A stretch of 64,000 nt of DNA from Flagellimonas okinawensis (GTDB lineage Bacteria; Bacteroidota; Bacteroidia; Flavobacteriales; Flavobacteriaceae), in NCBI RefSeq assembly GCF_029194005.1, contig NZ_JARFVA010000004.1, positions 124,001 through 188,000 of the forward strand, written 5' to 3'. Within the stretch, counting starts at the first letter, position 1, and the number at the start of each line of letters is the position of its first letter. The notes beneath the pieces are model-generated. The model ran no database searches, had not been told where the DNA came from, and saw nothing but the letters and a program-made list of their open reading frames with translations. The translations under genes and the position numbers were made by a program. Positions 35,726-42,893 of the stretch are shown here, in pieces.

Positions 35726-37207
35726 ATGAATATTCAAAGGAACATGGTGTTCTTCTTTTTATTGATAAGCTATATTGGTCTTTCCCAACGCATAACCTAT
35801 ACAGTGGCCGATTCTTTGACGAAATTCCCCATTCCTTATGCTAACATAGTTTTAAATTCAAATTCTGGAGTGATCACAAACGAAGATGGCAATTTTAGTT
35901 TGCCGGAAAACGAGAGGTTGGACAATAAAGAAATCAAAATTTCTTGTATTGGATATAAAACAAAAACAGTATTGTTAGAGGAAATAATAGATGAAAAAAT
36001 TCTTCTCTCCCCTGAGATTGTACGTTTAAGTGGGGTAACGGTCAGCAATGTAAGCCTTGACCCCATTGAGATTGTCAACAAGGCCATCGAACATCTTGAA
36101 GACAATTACGCCCAACAACATACAAAGAGCGACTTTTTTTTACGACAGACCCTAAACGAGAATATTACAAAGGTTCAAACTGAAAAATTAAAATCCAACA
36201 TCAGTGAGTTTACCCAGGTAAAATTGGATAGTCTGACCAAAGAAATACCTAAGACCATTACGAAATATACCGAAGTTTTGTTTGATTTTAACGAACCGTC
36301 GGGAATTAAATCAGATTTCATACTAAATCCTATCCGGATAGTCAAGCATGAAGAAAAGAACCAGGCATCCGCTTTGGACTCCATTAAAATTGATTTGATA
36401 TCATTGTTAAAGAAACATTTACCGGGATCCACACAAATTCGGTTTAAGTCCGGTCTCTTCAAACTAGGCAGTGATATAGATATAAATGGAGATGGACCGC
36501 AAAATGACAAAACGGACATCAACAGGGACAAGGCCATTAACAGCAGTGGATACCTCGGGTCAAATTTTATAAACGATCTGTTATATAACAATCCAGACCA
36601 ATTTGATTTTTTAAAGAAGCCCAAGTATTATGAGTTTGACCTAAAAGGTGAGATCAGCTATGGTGAACATAGTGTTTATGTTATCTCAATAGTGCCAAAG
36701 GACGATAAGGCAAAATATGAAGGTCAAATTTTTATTGATGTGCAGGACTTCGGTATCCATAAATTGGATGTGAATACTATAGCTGGGGTATCTGAGAAAA
36801 TGTTTGGCCTATTGGGGATTCATTCGACCATGAACGGCCATTCTTATCGTATTTATTTCCAAAAACTCCACAATTCACAAGGCTATTTTCCGAAATATGC
36901 CCGAGTTGAGACGAAGGAAGAATTAAGAATCAACCGAAATATGCAAATTAAAAGTCTTTCTGATAATGGAAAAGAGAAACTTGTTTCATTTGAGGCCGAC
37001 ATCAATATCTTGGAACATTATATAGAAGAAGCAAGTTTTGGTAATCCAAACGTTACCAAAAGAAAAGAAAATAAAGCCTCCAATGTTGGTAAATCGGCCG
37101 TCGAAGTTATATATCCGAAAGAATATAGCTTCGAGATTTGGAGGGATTACGACATAATAGAACCAGAAAAAACGCTATTTAATTTTAAAAAAGCGGGAAA
37201 GTATTAA
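35726..37207 (+). CDS. exported carboxypeptidase-regulatory-like domain protein
   Basis: The 493-residue protein starts at ATG 35726 with a signal peptide (MNIQRNMVFFFLLISYIGLSQ). Residues about 22-95 form a carboxypeptidase D regulatory-like beta-sandwich (PIPYANIVLNSNSGVITNE followed by DGNFSLPEN and SCIGYKT), common at the N-termini of Bacteroidota outer-membrane proteins. The remaining 400 residues are unrecognised, beta-rich and lack a clear TonB-dependent barrel. It lies in the envelope. It is divergent from the exporter operon and directly upstream of the GG-leader peptide gene, 55 bp away. A role in peptide release or immunity is inference. Confidence 0.75.
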   Translation: MNIQRNMVFFFLLISYIGLSQRITYTVADSLTKFPIPYANIVLNSNSGVITNEDGNFSLPENERLDNKEIKISCIGYKTKTVLLEEIIDEKILLSPEIVRLSGVTVSNVSLDPIEIVNKAIEHLEDNYAQQHTKSDFFLRQTLNENITKVQTEKLKSNISEFTQVKLDSLTKEIPKTITKYTEVLFDFNEPSGIKSDFILNPIRIVKHEEKNQASALDSIKIDLISLLKKHLPGSTQIRFKSGLFKLGSDIDINGDGPQNDKTDINRDKAINSSGYLGSNFINDLLYNNPDQFDFLKKPKYYEFDLKGEISYGEHSVYVISIVPKDDKAKYEGQIFIDVQDFGIHKLDVNTIAGVSEKMFGLLGIHSTMNGHSYRIYFQKLHNSQGYFPKYARVETKEELRINRNMQIKSLSDNGKEKLVSFEADINILEHYIEEASFGNPNVTKRKENKASNVGKSAVEVIYPKEYSFEIWRDYDIIEPEKTLFNFKKAGKY

Positions 37208-37262
37208 GTCTTTTTTTTAACTTACAGCAAATTTAATTTTTCCATTAACTAAAAAATTTATT

Positions 37263-37415
37263 ATGAAAACATCTTCTTTAAATCAATTTAAAAAATTTGA
37301 AGTAAAAAATTTGGAAAGTGTGGTTGGCGGAGCAATCATATGTCTAACAGGGGTTTTGGACGGTATTAAAAAGAATACACGTCTTTGCTTCTTTTGTAAA
37401 TGTGGGAATCAGTAA
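37263..37415 (+). CDS. double-glycine leader peptide precursor with four-cysteine core
   Basis: This 50-residue ORF is too short for most gene finders. Its first 23 residues (MKTSSLNQFKKFEVKNL, then ESVVGG) form a classic double-glycine leader of the type cut by C39 peptidases, with hydrophobic residues spaced as in ComC/bacteriocin leaders. Cleavage after GG would release a 27-residue core starting AIIC and ending CFFCKCGNQ, with Cys at core positions 4, 19, 22 and 24 and a net positive charge. It lies between two envelope protein genes, near the C39 exporter and the VKOR-thioredoxin fusion. A bacteriocin or signalling peptide is the likely nature; target unknown. Confidence 0.8.
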   Translation: MKTSSLNQFKKFEVKNLESVVGGAIICLTGVLDGIKKNTRLCFFCKCGNQ

Positions 37416-38254
37416 TTGAAAATTTGCAGATTAGCACTTTCTTATTAAAACGAAGATTGGAAGGGGTTCTTTTGAATCCCTTTCTTTGTGTTTTTTTTAT
37501 AATATTTCTTATCCCTTATACCTCTTATTCTCAGACAAAAGAACTGTCTGGATTCGTTGAATCCAATAATGGGGACGTTGTAGGACTGAACGTAATCAGC
37601 AAGAAAAGTGGACGAGGTACCATAACAGACCAAAATGGAAGGTTTTCGATATTGGTCGAACAGAATGATACATTGTTAATCAGCTCTATCCAGTACGGTT
37701 TGAAAATTGTTCCGGTCAATAATTTTTTACACCAACCGGACCCTGTTAAAATCAACTTACAGGAGACCCCAATAGAATTAAAGGAAGTGGTGGTGTCTAA
37801 TCATTATTTAACAGGCGATTTATTATATGATATAAACTCTTTAAAGTTGGAAAAAGTGTTGTCCAATGAGGATTTAGGCCTACCCAATCCACAAATACGA
37901 AGGTTGAGCTATGCCGAAAGGGAACTGAAACACTCATCTACAGGCGCCATTAATTTACTGATCAATGTCCTTACCGGGAGGTTGAAGCAAGTAAAGAAAG
38001 AAATTAAGGCGGAGAAAGTTGCGGGATATTTCGATAGCGTTAAATCCAAATTAAATGATAGCTTCTTTATTGATCACTTAAACATCCCCCCCAATAATAT
38101 AGACGGGTTTATTATATACTGTTGCGAAGATGAAAACTTAGTGCAAATTATTGAAAACAGTAATGATTTGGAGCTTGTTACTTTTTTTGAGAAAAAAAGT
38201 AAAGAATTTTTGACCCCAACAAATTACTCAGCCACTTCTTCCTTTAATCGATAG
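37400..38254 (+). CDS. small exported carboxypeptidase-regulatory-like domain protein
   Basis: Residues about 45-125 carry a carboxypeptidase regulatory-like domain (LSGFVESNNGDVVGLNVISK, GTITDQNGRFSI). The rest is unrecognised and charged. A hydrophobic export stretch (FLCVFFIIFLIPYTSYSQ) precedes the domain. The start is uncertain: ATG 37400 overlaps the GG-peptide end by 16 bp and gives a long 45-residue signal region with KRR, while TTG 37472 would lie in the loop of a hairpin. There is no barrel; the protein is probably periplasmic or at the outer membrane. Its 3' end overlaps the convergent VKOR gene by 31 bp. It resembles the gene at 35726 in domain, so both may serve the peptide. Confidence 0.7.
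   Translation: MWESVIENLQISTFLLKRRLEGVLLNPFLCVFFIIFLIPYTSYSQTKELSGFVESNNGDVVGLNVISKKSGRGTITDQNGRFSILVEQNDTLLISSIQYGLKIVPVNNFLHQPDPVKINLQETPIELKEVVVSNHYLTGDLLYDINSLKLEKVLSNEDLGLPNPQIRRLSYAERELKHSSTGAINLLINVLTGRLKQVKKEIKAEKVAGYFDSVKSKLNDSFFIDHLNIPPNNIDGFIIYCCEDENLVQIIENSNDLELVTFFEKKSKEFLTPTNYSATSSFNR
37459..37498 (+). terminator. attenuator hairpin after the GG-peptide gene
   Basis: An 11-bp stem (37459-37469 with 37474-37484, two G-T pairs) holds GGGGTTC/GAATCCC around a 4-nt loop. TTTGTGTTTTTTTT follows. It lies 44 bp after the peptide stop and inside the 5' part of the next frame. It would let the short peptide message accumulate while letting some transcripts read on. Confidence 0.6.
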
Positions 38255-39963
38255 GCATTGTTCAAAATATTTTTTAGATACAAAATCCCGTACCTATAAT
38301 ATATACCATTAATATAAATGGTTGGTGTATCTTCAATGCCATTATCGACCGCAACTCTTTTGTGATTTCTTAAGGCCTTTTCTATATATTCCAGGCCATC
38401 GATTGTCCCAACCCTTTCAGATATCCATTTGTCAATAGATTTCTCATTTATGGTTTCCATGGAATAAATTTCCTCCATTATCTTTAAAAACCCCAATTTA
38501 TCCTTACTTGACTTTTCTCGCCGATATATTTGAAAAGCCGATACAGCAAGGGCGGTATCTAGGTTGTCGGGCGATTTTGTAAAATCATTTTCTGATATTT
38601 CAGCCACTAAAAATCGTATGACTATCCTGAAATACCGCTGGTTTCTCTTTAAAATTTGGTCTATGTATTGGTGGGCTTTCCGACAAGAAGGGCATAACGG
38701 GTTTGTATAAATAAGCAAAATATTTTCACTATCCGGATTCCCAAGAACTATATCGTACTCATTGGTGCTTAGCGGCACACTTTTCTCTTCCTTAAGCAAC
38801 CCATTGAAGACAACCGTATCATTTTCATAAACATATAGCTTCTGCTCTGTATCCATTAAAGAATTGCTTAGTGAATAGTTCTTTCTTATTAATTTCCAGA
38901 TTATAAAAACCAATAAAAGAGTAAAAATAATGGACACAGGATAACCATTGAATAAAAAATCGACATTGAAACCTTCGATCAGAAATAGTGATAGAATAAA
39001 ATTAACGACTATGATTATTTGTGTCCAGACACATAATGCACACCACTTTTTTATGACGACCCCCTGATAAAAAAGGGAAAAAAAGGTAAAAGGAAGCGCG
39101 GCTGTGTTTAATAATTTAATCAATCCAAGGGATAATTCTGTGCCGGGATATGATGTGGTATTAAGGATTAGAACCATCACAATAAATCCAAAAAAAATAA
39201 ATCCCACATCACTAAAACTGAGCCCAAAAATTTTACTTGCTTTTGAATTGATTACCTCTGAACAGGAATTCGATGATTTTCCTTTGAAGGACAATATTCC
39301 GCAAAGTTTACTCCCATTGCCGGTTTTGAAATTATGTTCTTCTTTCACCAATAAAAAGCTTAAAATGACCCCCATAAGACTAAAAGCAAAGCTTATTTTT
39401 CCATAAACTCCGACCTTAGCAAAAAAAATGTAGCCTATCAATAAAATGAAGAAAATAGCTGCTGAAGTCCCCACTGAGAACATACTTGGAACGTCCTCAG
39501 CATCAGTCACGACGTTTGATATACTGTCCACATCATCATTTTCCGGCTTGGAGACCAAAACAAAGATTCCCGTGCTGATATCGAGAAAAGTATCCACCTC
39601 TATTTCTACCCACCCCTTTTTTGAATCTAAATAATTACAGAGTCTGCCATTAAGAGAATTTAATACTACGAAACGAACCTGTCCTTTTTCAAGATTTTTA
39701 TCATCGGTTTCTATAATTTGAGCTAAGCAAGGGAATGGGATTTTTCGTAATGAATCTTCCCCTAATTCAACTACCAAGTTCTCTATACCGTTTCTGTTCA
39801 GAAAATTCACTATAGATTCAATTCTTGGATACTTAGGGTCTCTTTCTATTTCGTTTACAGGAATTTGCTCCCCCTGAATTATAAAAAGATTTTCAAGCGC
39901 AACTTTAGTATTAGAATATTCCGTCGATTCCTTAACCCACTTTTTGCTTTTTACATTACCCAT
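38224..39963 (-). CDS. fusion of degenerate C39-like, VKOR and DsbA-like thioredoxin domains
   Basis: The 579-residue protein has three parts. Residues about 20-140 align in pattern with the C39 domain of the exporter (FLNRNGIENLVVEL, IPFPCLAQI, RFVVLNS) but lack the DCGPTC nucleophile motif and the catalytic His. A membrane domain with several spans (about 165-370) follows, with the VKOR active motif WCALC and a further Cys pair (KLCGILSF, NSCSEV). The C-terminal part (about 400-579) is a DsbA-like thioredoxin fold with CPSC and cis-Pro TPTIY. VKOR reoxidises the thioredoxin through quinone, so the protein makes disulfides in the periplasm. The inactive C39-like part may hold the leader. The likely substrate is the four-Cys peptide. 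Confidence 0.85.
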   Translation of the reverse strand: MGNVKSKKWVKESTEYSNTKVALENLFIIQGEQIPVNEIERDPKYPRIESIVNFLNRNGIENLVVELGEDSLRKIPFPCLAQIIETDDKNLEKGQVRFVVLNSLNGRLCNYLDSKKGWVEIEVDTFLDISTGIFVLVSKPENDDVDSISNVVTDAEDVPSMFSVGTSAAIFFILLIGYIFFAKVGVYGKISFAFSLMGVILSFLLVKEEHNFKTGNGSKLCGILSFKGKSSNSCSEVINSKASKIFGLSFSDVGFIFFGFIVMVLILNTTSYPGTELSLGLIKLLNTAALPFTFFSLFYQGVVIKKWCALCVWTQIIIVVNFILSLFLIEGFNVDFLFNGYPVSIIFTLLLVFIIWKLIRKNYSLSNSLMDTEQKLYVYENDTVVFNGLLKEEKSVPLSTNEYDIVLGNPDSENILLIYTNPLCPSCRKAHQYIDQILKRNQRYFRIVIRFLVAEISENDFTKSPDNLDTALAVSAFQIYRREKSSKDKLGFLKIMEEIYSMETINEKSIDKWISERVGTIDGLEYIEKALRNHKRVAVDNGIEDTPTIYINGIYYRYGILYLKNILNNAYRLKEEVAE

Positions 39964-40088
39964 GCCTATGATACGTTAAAAAAATGTGCAAACTACTGCA
40001 AGCAATAATCATTAACATTATTGATGCACAACTTACAGGCAAATTAAGAGAAAATCCTAGAGGTACTGAACCAAATGGAGTCAAATAT

Positions 40089-40343
40089 CTAATTTATAAC
40101 CCAGAAGTATATGCCCATATAACAGAACAAAGAACGGATCGTTTGGTGGAAAAAAAGCAACCGGAAAGGGATATCGAATAACCCAGCGATTTCATCAATA
40201 CTGCTATAAACTGAATATGGGATAGCTCCATTGGGGGAAATTTTCAAGACCCTCGACATGATTCTGCATTGACACACGGCATCAATATCTCTGGAAGACA
40301 AAGAGGATAAATCCCTTGTTTTCAGTTTTTTAGCCAGTTCCAT
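40089..40343 (-). CDS. 84-residue hypothetical ORF, doubtful
   Basis: A frame from ATG 40343 (MELAKKLKTRDLSSLSSRDI...) gives an 84-residue product with a hydrophilic first half and an aromatic end (LFCYMGIYFWVIN). It lies 126 bp upstream of the VKOR fusion gene, on the same strand. I recognise no family and see no signal or cysteine pattern linking it to the peptide. It could be a remnant of a longer gene or non-coding. The region 40344-40540 beside it holds no gene. Confidence 0.3.
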   Translation of the reverse strand: MELAKKLKTRDLSSLSSRDIDAVCQCRIMSRVLKISPNGAIPYSVYSSIDEIAGLFDIPFRLLFFHQTIRSLFCYMGIYFWVIN

Positions 40344-40540
40344 GATGCAAAGGAACTATACCTAGACACTTGAAGGATTCAGGACAGGGATATTATCATA
40401 AATGGCATTGACAGGTAGCCATTTTGTGCCCGAAGGGAACATAAACAAATCTTAAACCTGATTTAAACAGACCACACTTACTAAGGATATTATTTGCTTA
40501 CAATGTAAGTTTTTTCATTTTTATGAAAAATTTATCTATA

Positions 40541-40549
40541 TTGAGACAT
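40541..40549. repeat. left 9-bp target-site duplication of the IS element
   Basis: TTGAGACAT abuts the left inverted repeat and is repeated at 41851-41859 next to the right one. A perfect 9-bp duplication is in the range known for IS4-family elements and shows that insertion is fairly recent. Confidence 0.93.
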
Positions 40550-41850
40550 CATTAGTGGGTACTTAAAACCCATTGATTTTCAGTTGTTTATTTTTTAGTT
40601 CTTTGACATCTTTGTAATCGTAATGCGTAAGTATCTCTCTTACAGGGGTTTTATCGAGTAGCGATATACTCAATATCTGTAATATTTCGTAGATTCTTCG
40701 CTGGGATTTCAATTTGTTCCCGACTATTGCCACAAGACAGTATGCGATGATTGCGCAATAGATCTGTATCTTGACTGCGTTCATGCTCGTCCCCCAGAAG
40801 GATTTTATCCTCAGGTGCTGTTTCATCCATTTGAAGAACAGCTCGACTTCCCATCGTTTCTTGTACAGAAGTGCTATTTCGGTCGCATCGAGATTGGTGT
40901 TGTTGGTCAAAAAGACGAATTCCTTTCCGGTCTCGCCGTCGTAATATTTGATGCGGCGGAGTTTTTCAGGATAGCCCTTTTTTGAGTAATGCCCTTCGAG
41001 TCCGCCCAACTGGTCGTATTTGACCCCTTTGGCCTTATCGACGGCCCGGGAATACATCCTCTTAAAACGTAGGTTGTCCTTGGCCCTGGTAACGAAAAAG
41101 GCTTTTTGCAGATGGATGGCGTACAATCTGGCAAAGTCGATATATGCCTTGTCCATGACGTAAAAACTTCCAGTCTCATAAGGTACTATGTCCAGAACGT
41201 TGACATCGTGCAGGCTCGCATTCGAGATGTGTACGAAGCTGGGGACCGAGGTCATCACGTCGTAAAGTACGTGGAGCTTTATCCCTCCCTTGGCCTTTCG
41301 GAACTCCGCCCACCAGAACACGCTCAGGCAAAGATCGATCGTGGTCGAGTCAAGGGCGTACACGTTGCCCTCGATGTCAATCTCGAAATCTCCCCGGTAA
41401 CAGCTTTTCCTGGCCTCGCCGATAAGGACATAGGCGAACTCCTCGAAGATCTTGTAGCTTCTTTTTTCGTTGGCCTTGCCCAGATTGCGCCTTGTTACGG
41501 TGGTGCCAAACCCTAAATGGTAATATTTTGGGCGGTGCGCCTCAAGGCTCAACATCAAATCGCGCATACTGTCCCTAGAGGTCAGTTGCCCGAAGACCAT
41601 GCACAACATCTGGTTCCAACAAGTAAAGCTTCTCACGTATTTGTTGCCGCCATGTTCCTTGACAATACGGTCGAAGGCCCGGCGCGGCAGGAACTCGGTA
41701 AGTTGGGCGAACACATATTTGCCTTGGTTCATGGATTTTATTGCAAAAATCCAACTTCCGGTTCAAATCGTCACGCCACGAAAAATCCTCTCAGGTGCGA
41801 TATACAAAGAATTTCAAAGAACTTATATTAACTTATAGTGCCCACTAGTG
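40550..41850 (-). mobile_element. IS4-family insertion sequence, 1301 bp, complete
   Basis: Terminal inverted repeats are CATTAGTGGGTACT (40550-40563) and the complement of AGTGCCCACTAGTG (41837-41850), matching at 12 of 14 positions. Perfect 9-bp target duplications flank it, and it contains one intact transposase gene. It sits between a promoter-like region (about 40500-40549) and the small secreted protein gene at 41885. Confidence 0.92.
40563..41732 (-). CDS. IS4-family DDE transposase
   Basis: The 389-residue transposase opens with the domain often found before IS4-type catalytic cores (FAQLTEFLPRRAFDRIVKEH). The core has the acidic triad: D in YALDSTTIDL, D in YVMDKAYIDF and E in YKKRWEVELFFKWMKQHL, the last being the YREK-like signature of IS4. 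There are no stops or frameshifts, so the element may be active. It ends within the left inverted repeat. Confidence 0.93.
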   Translation of the reverse strand: MNQGKYVFAQLTEFLPRRAFDRIVKEHGGNKYVRSFTCWNQMLCMVFGQLTSRDSMRDLMLSLEAHRPKYYHLGFGTTVTRRNLGKANEKRSYKIFEEFAYVLIGEARKSCYRGDFEIDIEGNVYALDSTTIDLCLSVFWWAEFRKAKGGIKLHVLYDVMTSVPSFVHISNASLHDVNVLDIVPYETGSFYVMDKAYIDFARLYAIHLQKAFFVTRAKDNLRFKRMYSRAVDKAKGVKYDQLGGLEGHYSKKGYPEKLRRIKYYDGETGKEFVFLTNNTNLDATEIALLYKKRWEVELFFKWMKQHLRIKSFWGTSMNAVKIQIYCAIIAYCLVAIVGNKLKSQRRIYEILQILSISLLDKTPVREILTHYDYKDVKELKNKQLKINGF

Positions 41851-41859
41851 TTGAGACAT
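41851..41859. repeat. right 9-bp target-site duplication of the IS element
   Basis: TTGAGACAT repeats the sequence at 40541-40549 and directly follows the right inverted repeat. Confidence 0.93.
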
Positions 41860-41884
41860 GTATATTAACTCTAACCATTTTATT

Positions 41885-42097
41885 ATGAAAAAAATCATTG
41901 GGATTTTTGCATTGGCCCTAATTCTTACTACCAATGCCAATGCTATTGAAGAAAACGACTGTTCATGCACCAAAGCTTCCGATGAGGCTTATCTTTCATG
42001 TGTTGCAATCGCAACGGAACTCACTAGGGGACAAAGTGTTGAAGCATTTAGGGCAGCGTATGTTGGATGCATCGAATTGAGGGCCAAATACGAATGA
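41885..42097 (+). CDS. small secreted cysteine-containing protein
   Basis: ATG 41885 gives a 70-residue protein with a typical Sec signal peptide (MKKIIGIFALALILTTNANA). The mature part is about 50 residues, begins IEENDCSCTK and has four cysteines (two in CSC, two further spaced). It has no double-glycine leader. I recognise no family. It is the first gene of a run with a GLPGLI gene and an outer-membrane barrel gene, and is separated from them by a hairpin. It may be an abundant secreted factor. An IS element lies 34 bp upstream, so its promoter is probably displaced. Confidence 0.65.
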   Translation: MKKIIGIFALALILTTNANAIEENDCSCTKASDEAYLSCVAIATELTRGQSVEAFRAAYVGCIELRAKYE

Positions 42098-42140
42098 GGA
42101 CTTGATTCAGAAGGCGAATTCTGGCCCCCAATATTATTCT

Positions 42141-42170
42141 CCCCAAAGAAACAAACTTTGGGGATTTTTA
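42141..42170 (+). terminator. attenuator hairpin between the small secreted protein and the GLPGLI gene
   Basis: The arms CCCCAAAG (42141-42148) and CTTTGGGG (42156-42163) pair perfectly, followed by ATTTTTA. The first candidate ATG of the GLPGLI gene comes directly after it. It should limit transcription into the downstream genes. Confidence 0.7.
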
Positions 42171-42893
42171 ATGAAAAAATATATCAAAATGAACAAGCAT
42201 ATAATATACCTTTTAATGTTAGTTTTTCATACAACCTATGCCCAACAAGATGGTGTTAGGGCGTTGTATGGGGTCAAATCTGCAAAGAACATTGATGATA
42301 TGGAAAACTTTGAAGTAAAAAATATAATGATTTCAATAGCTTCTGTATTGAAAGATTTTGAATTTGAATTGTTGATATCGGACCATGAGTCTTTGTTCAA
42401 TCGGAAGGAACAGTTGAAGCCCGATGATATATCCCCCTATATTTATTATCAAGCATTGGTATTCTCCCAAGGAGATAAAACTTGGTATGTCAATGATTTG
42501 GAAGGTACCAAGATTGTTGAGAAGAACGATTCAAAACCAATGACTTTACTACTTGATGAAAAATTGGAATGGGACATTACCAAAGAATCAAAGAATTTTG
42601 GAGATTATAAAGTTTACAAAGCTACCACAGTTCGGCAAAAAGGGACGGTCAAGACCCCAGTTGAAGCATGGTTTACCTCTGATTTGCCCTACAGTTTTGG
42701 GCCTCTGGGGTTTGGAGGACTTCCCGGATTCATTGTTGAACTTAAATTCGAGGAAATGATCTATACCTTGAACAAGATTGAAAAAGCGAACGTAAAAATC
42801 AAAAAACCGAAACTAAACAATCAAATATCCTACCAAGAATATTATATTATGCTGGAAAAAGAAGTGGCGGATATAAAGAAAAAAGGTTATTGA
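42171..42893 (+). CDS. GLPGLI family protein
   Basis: The family is named after a short motif; here GFGGLPGFIVEL stands near residue 190 and fits. Two starts are possible: ATG 42171, immediately after a hairpin, or ATG 42189 (MNKHIIYLLMLVFHTTYAQ), which gives a cleaner signal peptide; I favour the second in spirit but keep the longer frame. The protein is exported, about 240 residues, with no known activity. GLPGLI proteins commonly precede an outer-membrane TonB-type gene, as here, and the frames overlap by 4 bp. Confidence 0.85.
   Translation: MKKYIKMNKHIIYLLMLVFHTTYAQQDGVRALYGVKSAKNIDDMENFEVKNIMISIASVLKDFEFELLISDHESLFNRKEQLKPDDISPYIYYQALVFSQGDKTWYVNDLEGTKIVEKNDSKPMTLLLDEKLEWDITKESKNFGDYKVYKATTVRQKGTVKTPVEAWFTSDLPYSFGPLGFGGLPGFIVELKFEEMIYTLNKIEKANVKIKKPKLNNQISYQEYYIMLEKEVADIKKKGY

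Noticed and set aside
39984..40181. 65-codon frame on + between the VKOR fusion and the IS element
   Set aside because: No signal peptide, leader or family feature, and it overlaps an equally doubtful minus-strand frame; I could not support it as a gene.
40490..40520. short CTTAC-AAT-GTAAG hairpin followed by T's as a terminator
   Set aside because: The 5-bp stem is too weak, and no gene ends just before it; it may equally be part of the promoter region.
41106..41516. 136-codon frame on + inside the IS transposase gene
   Set aside because: Antisense to an intact DDE transposase; no sign of a second IS protein such as a helper.
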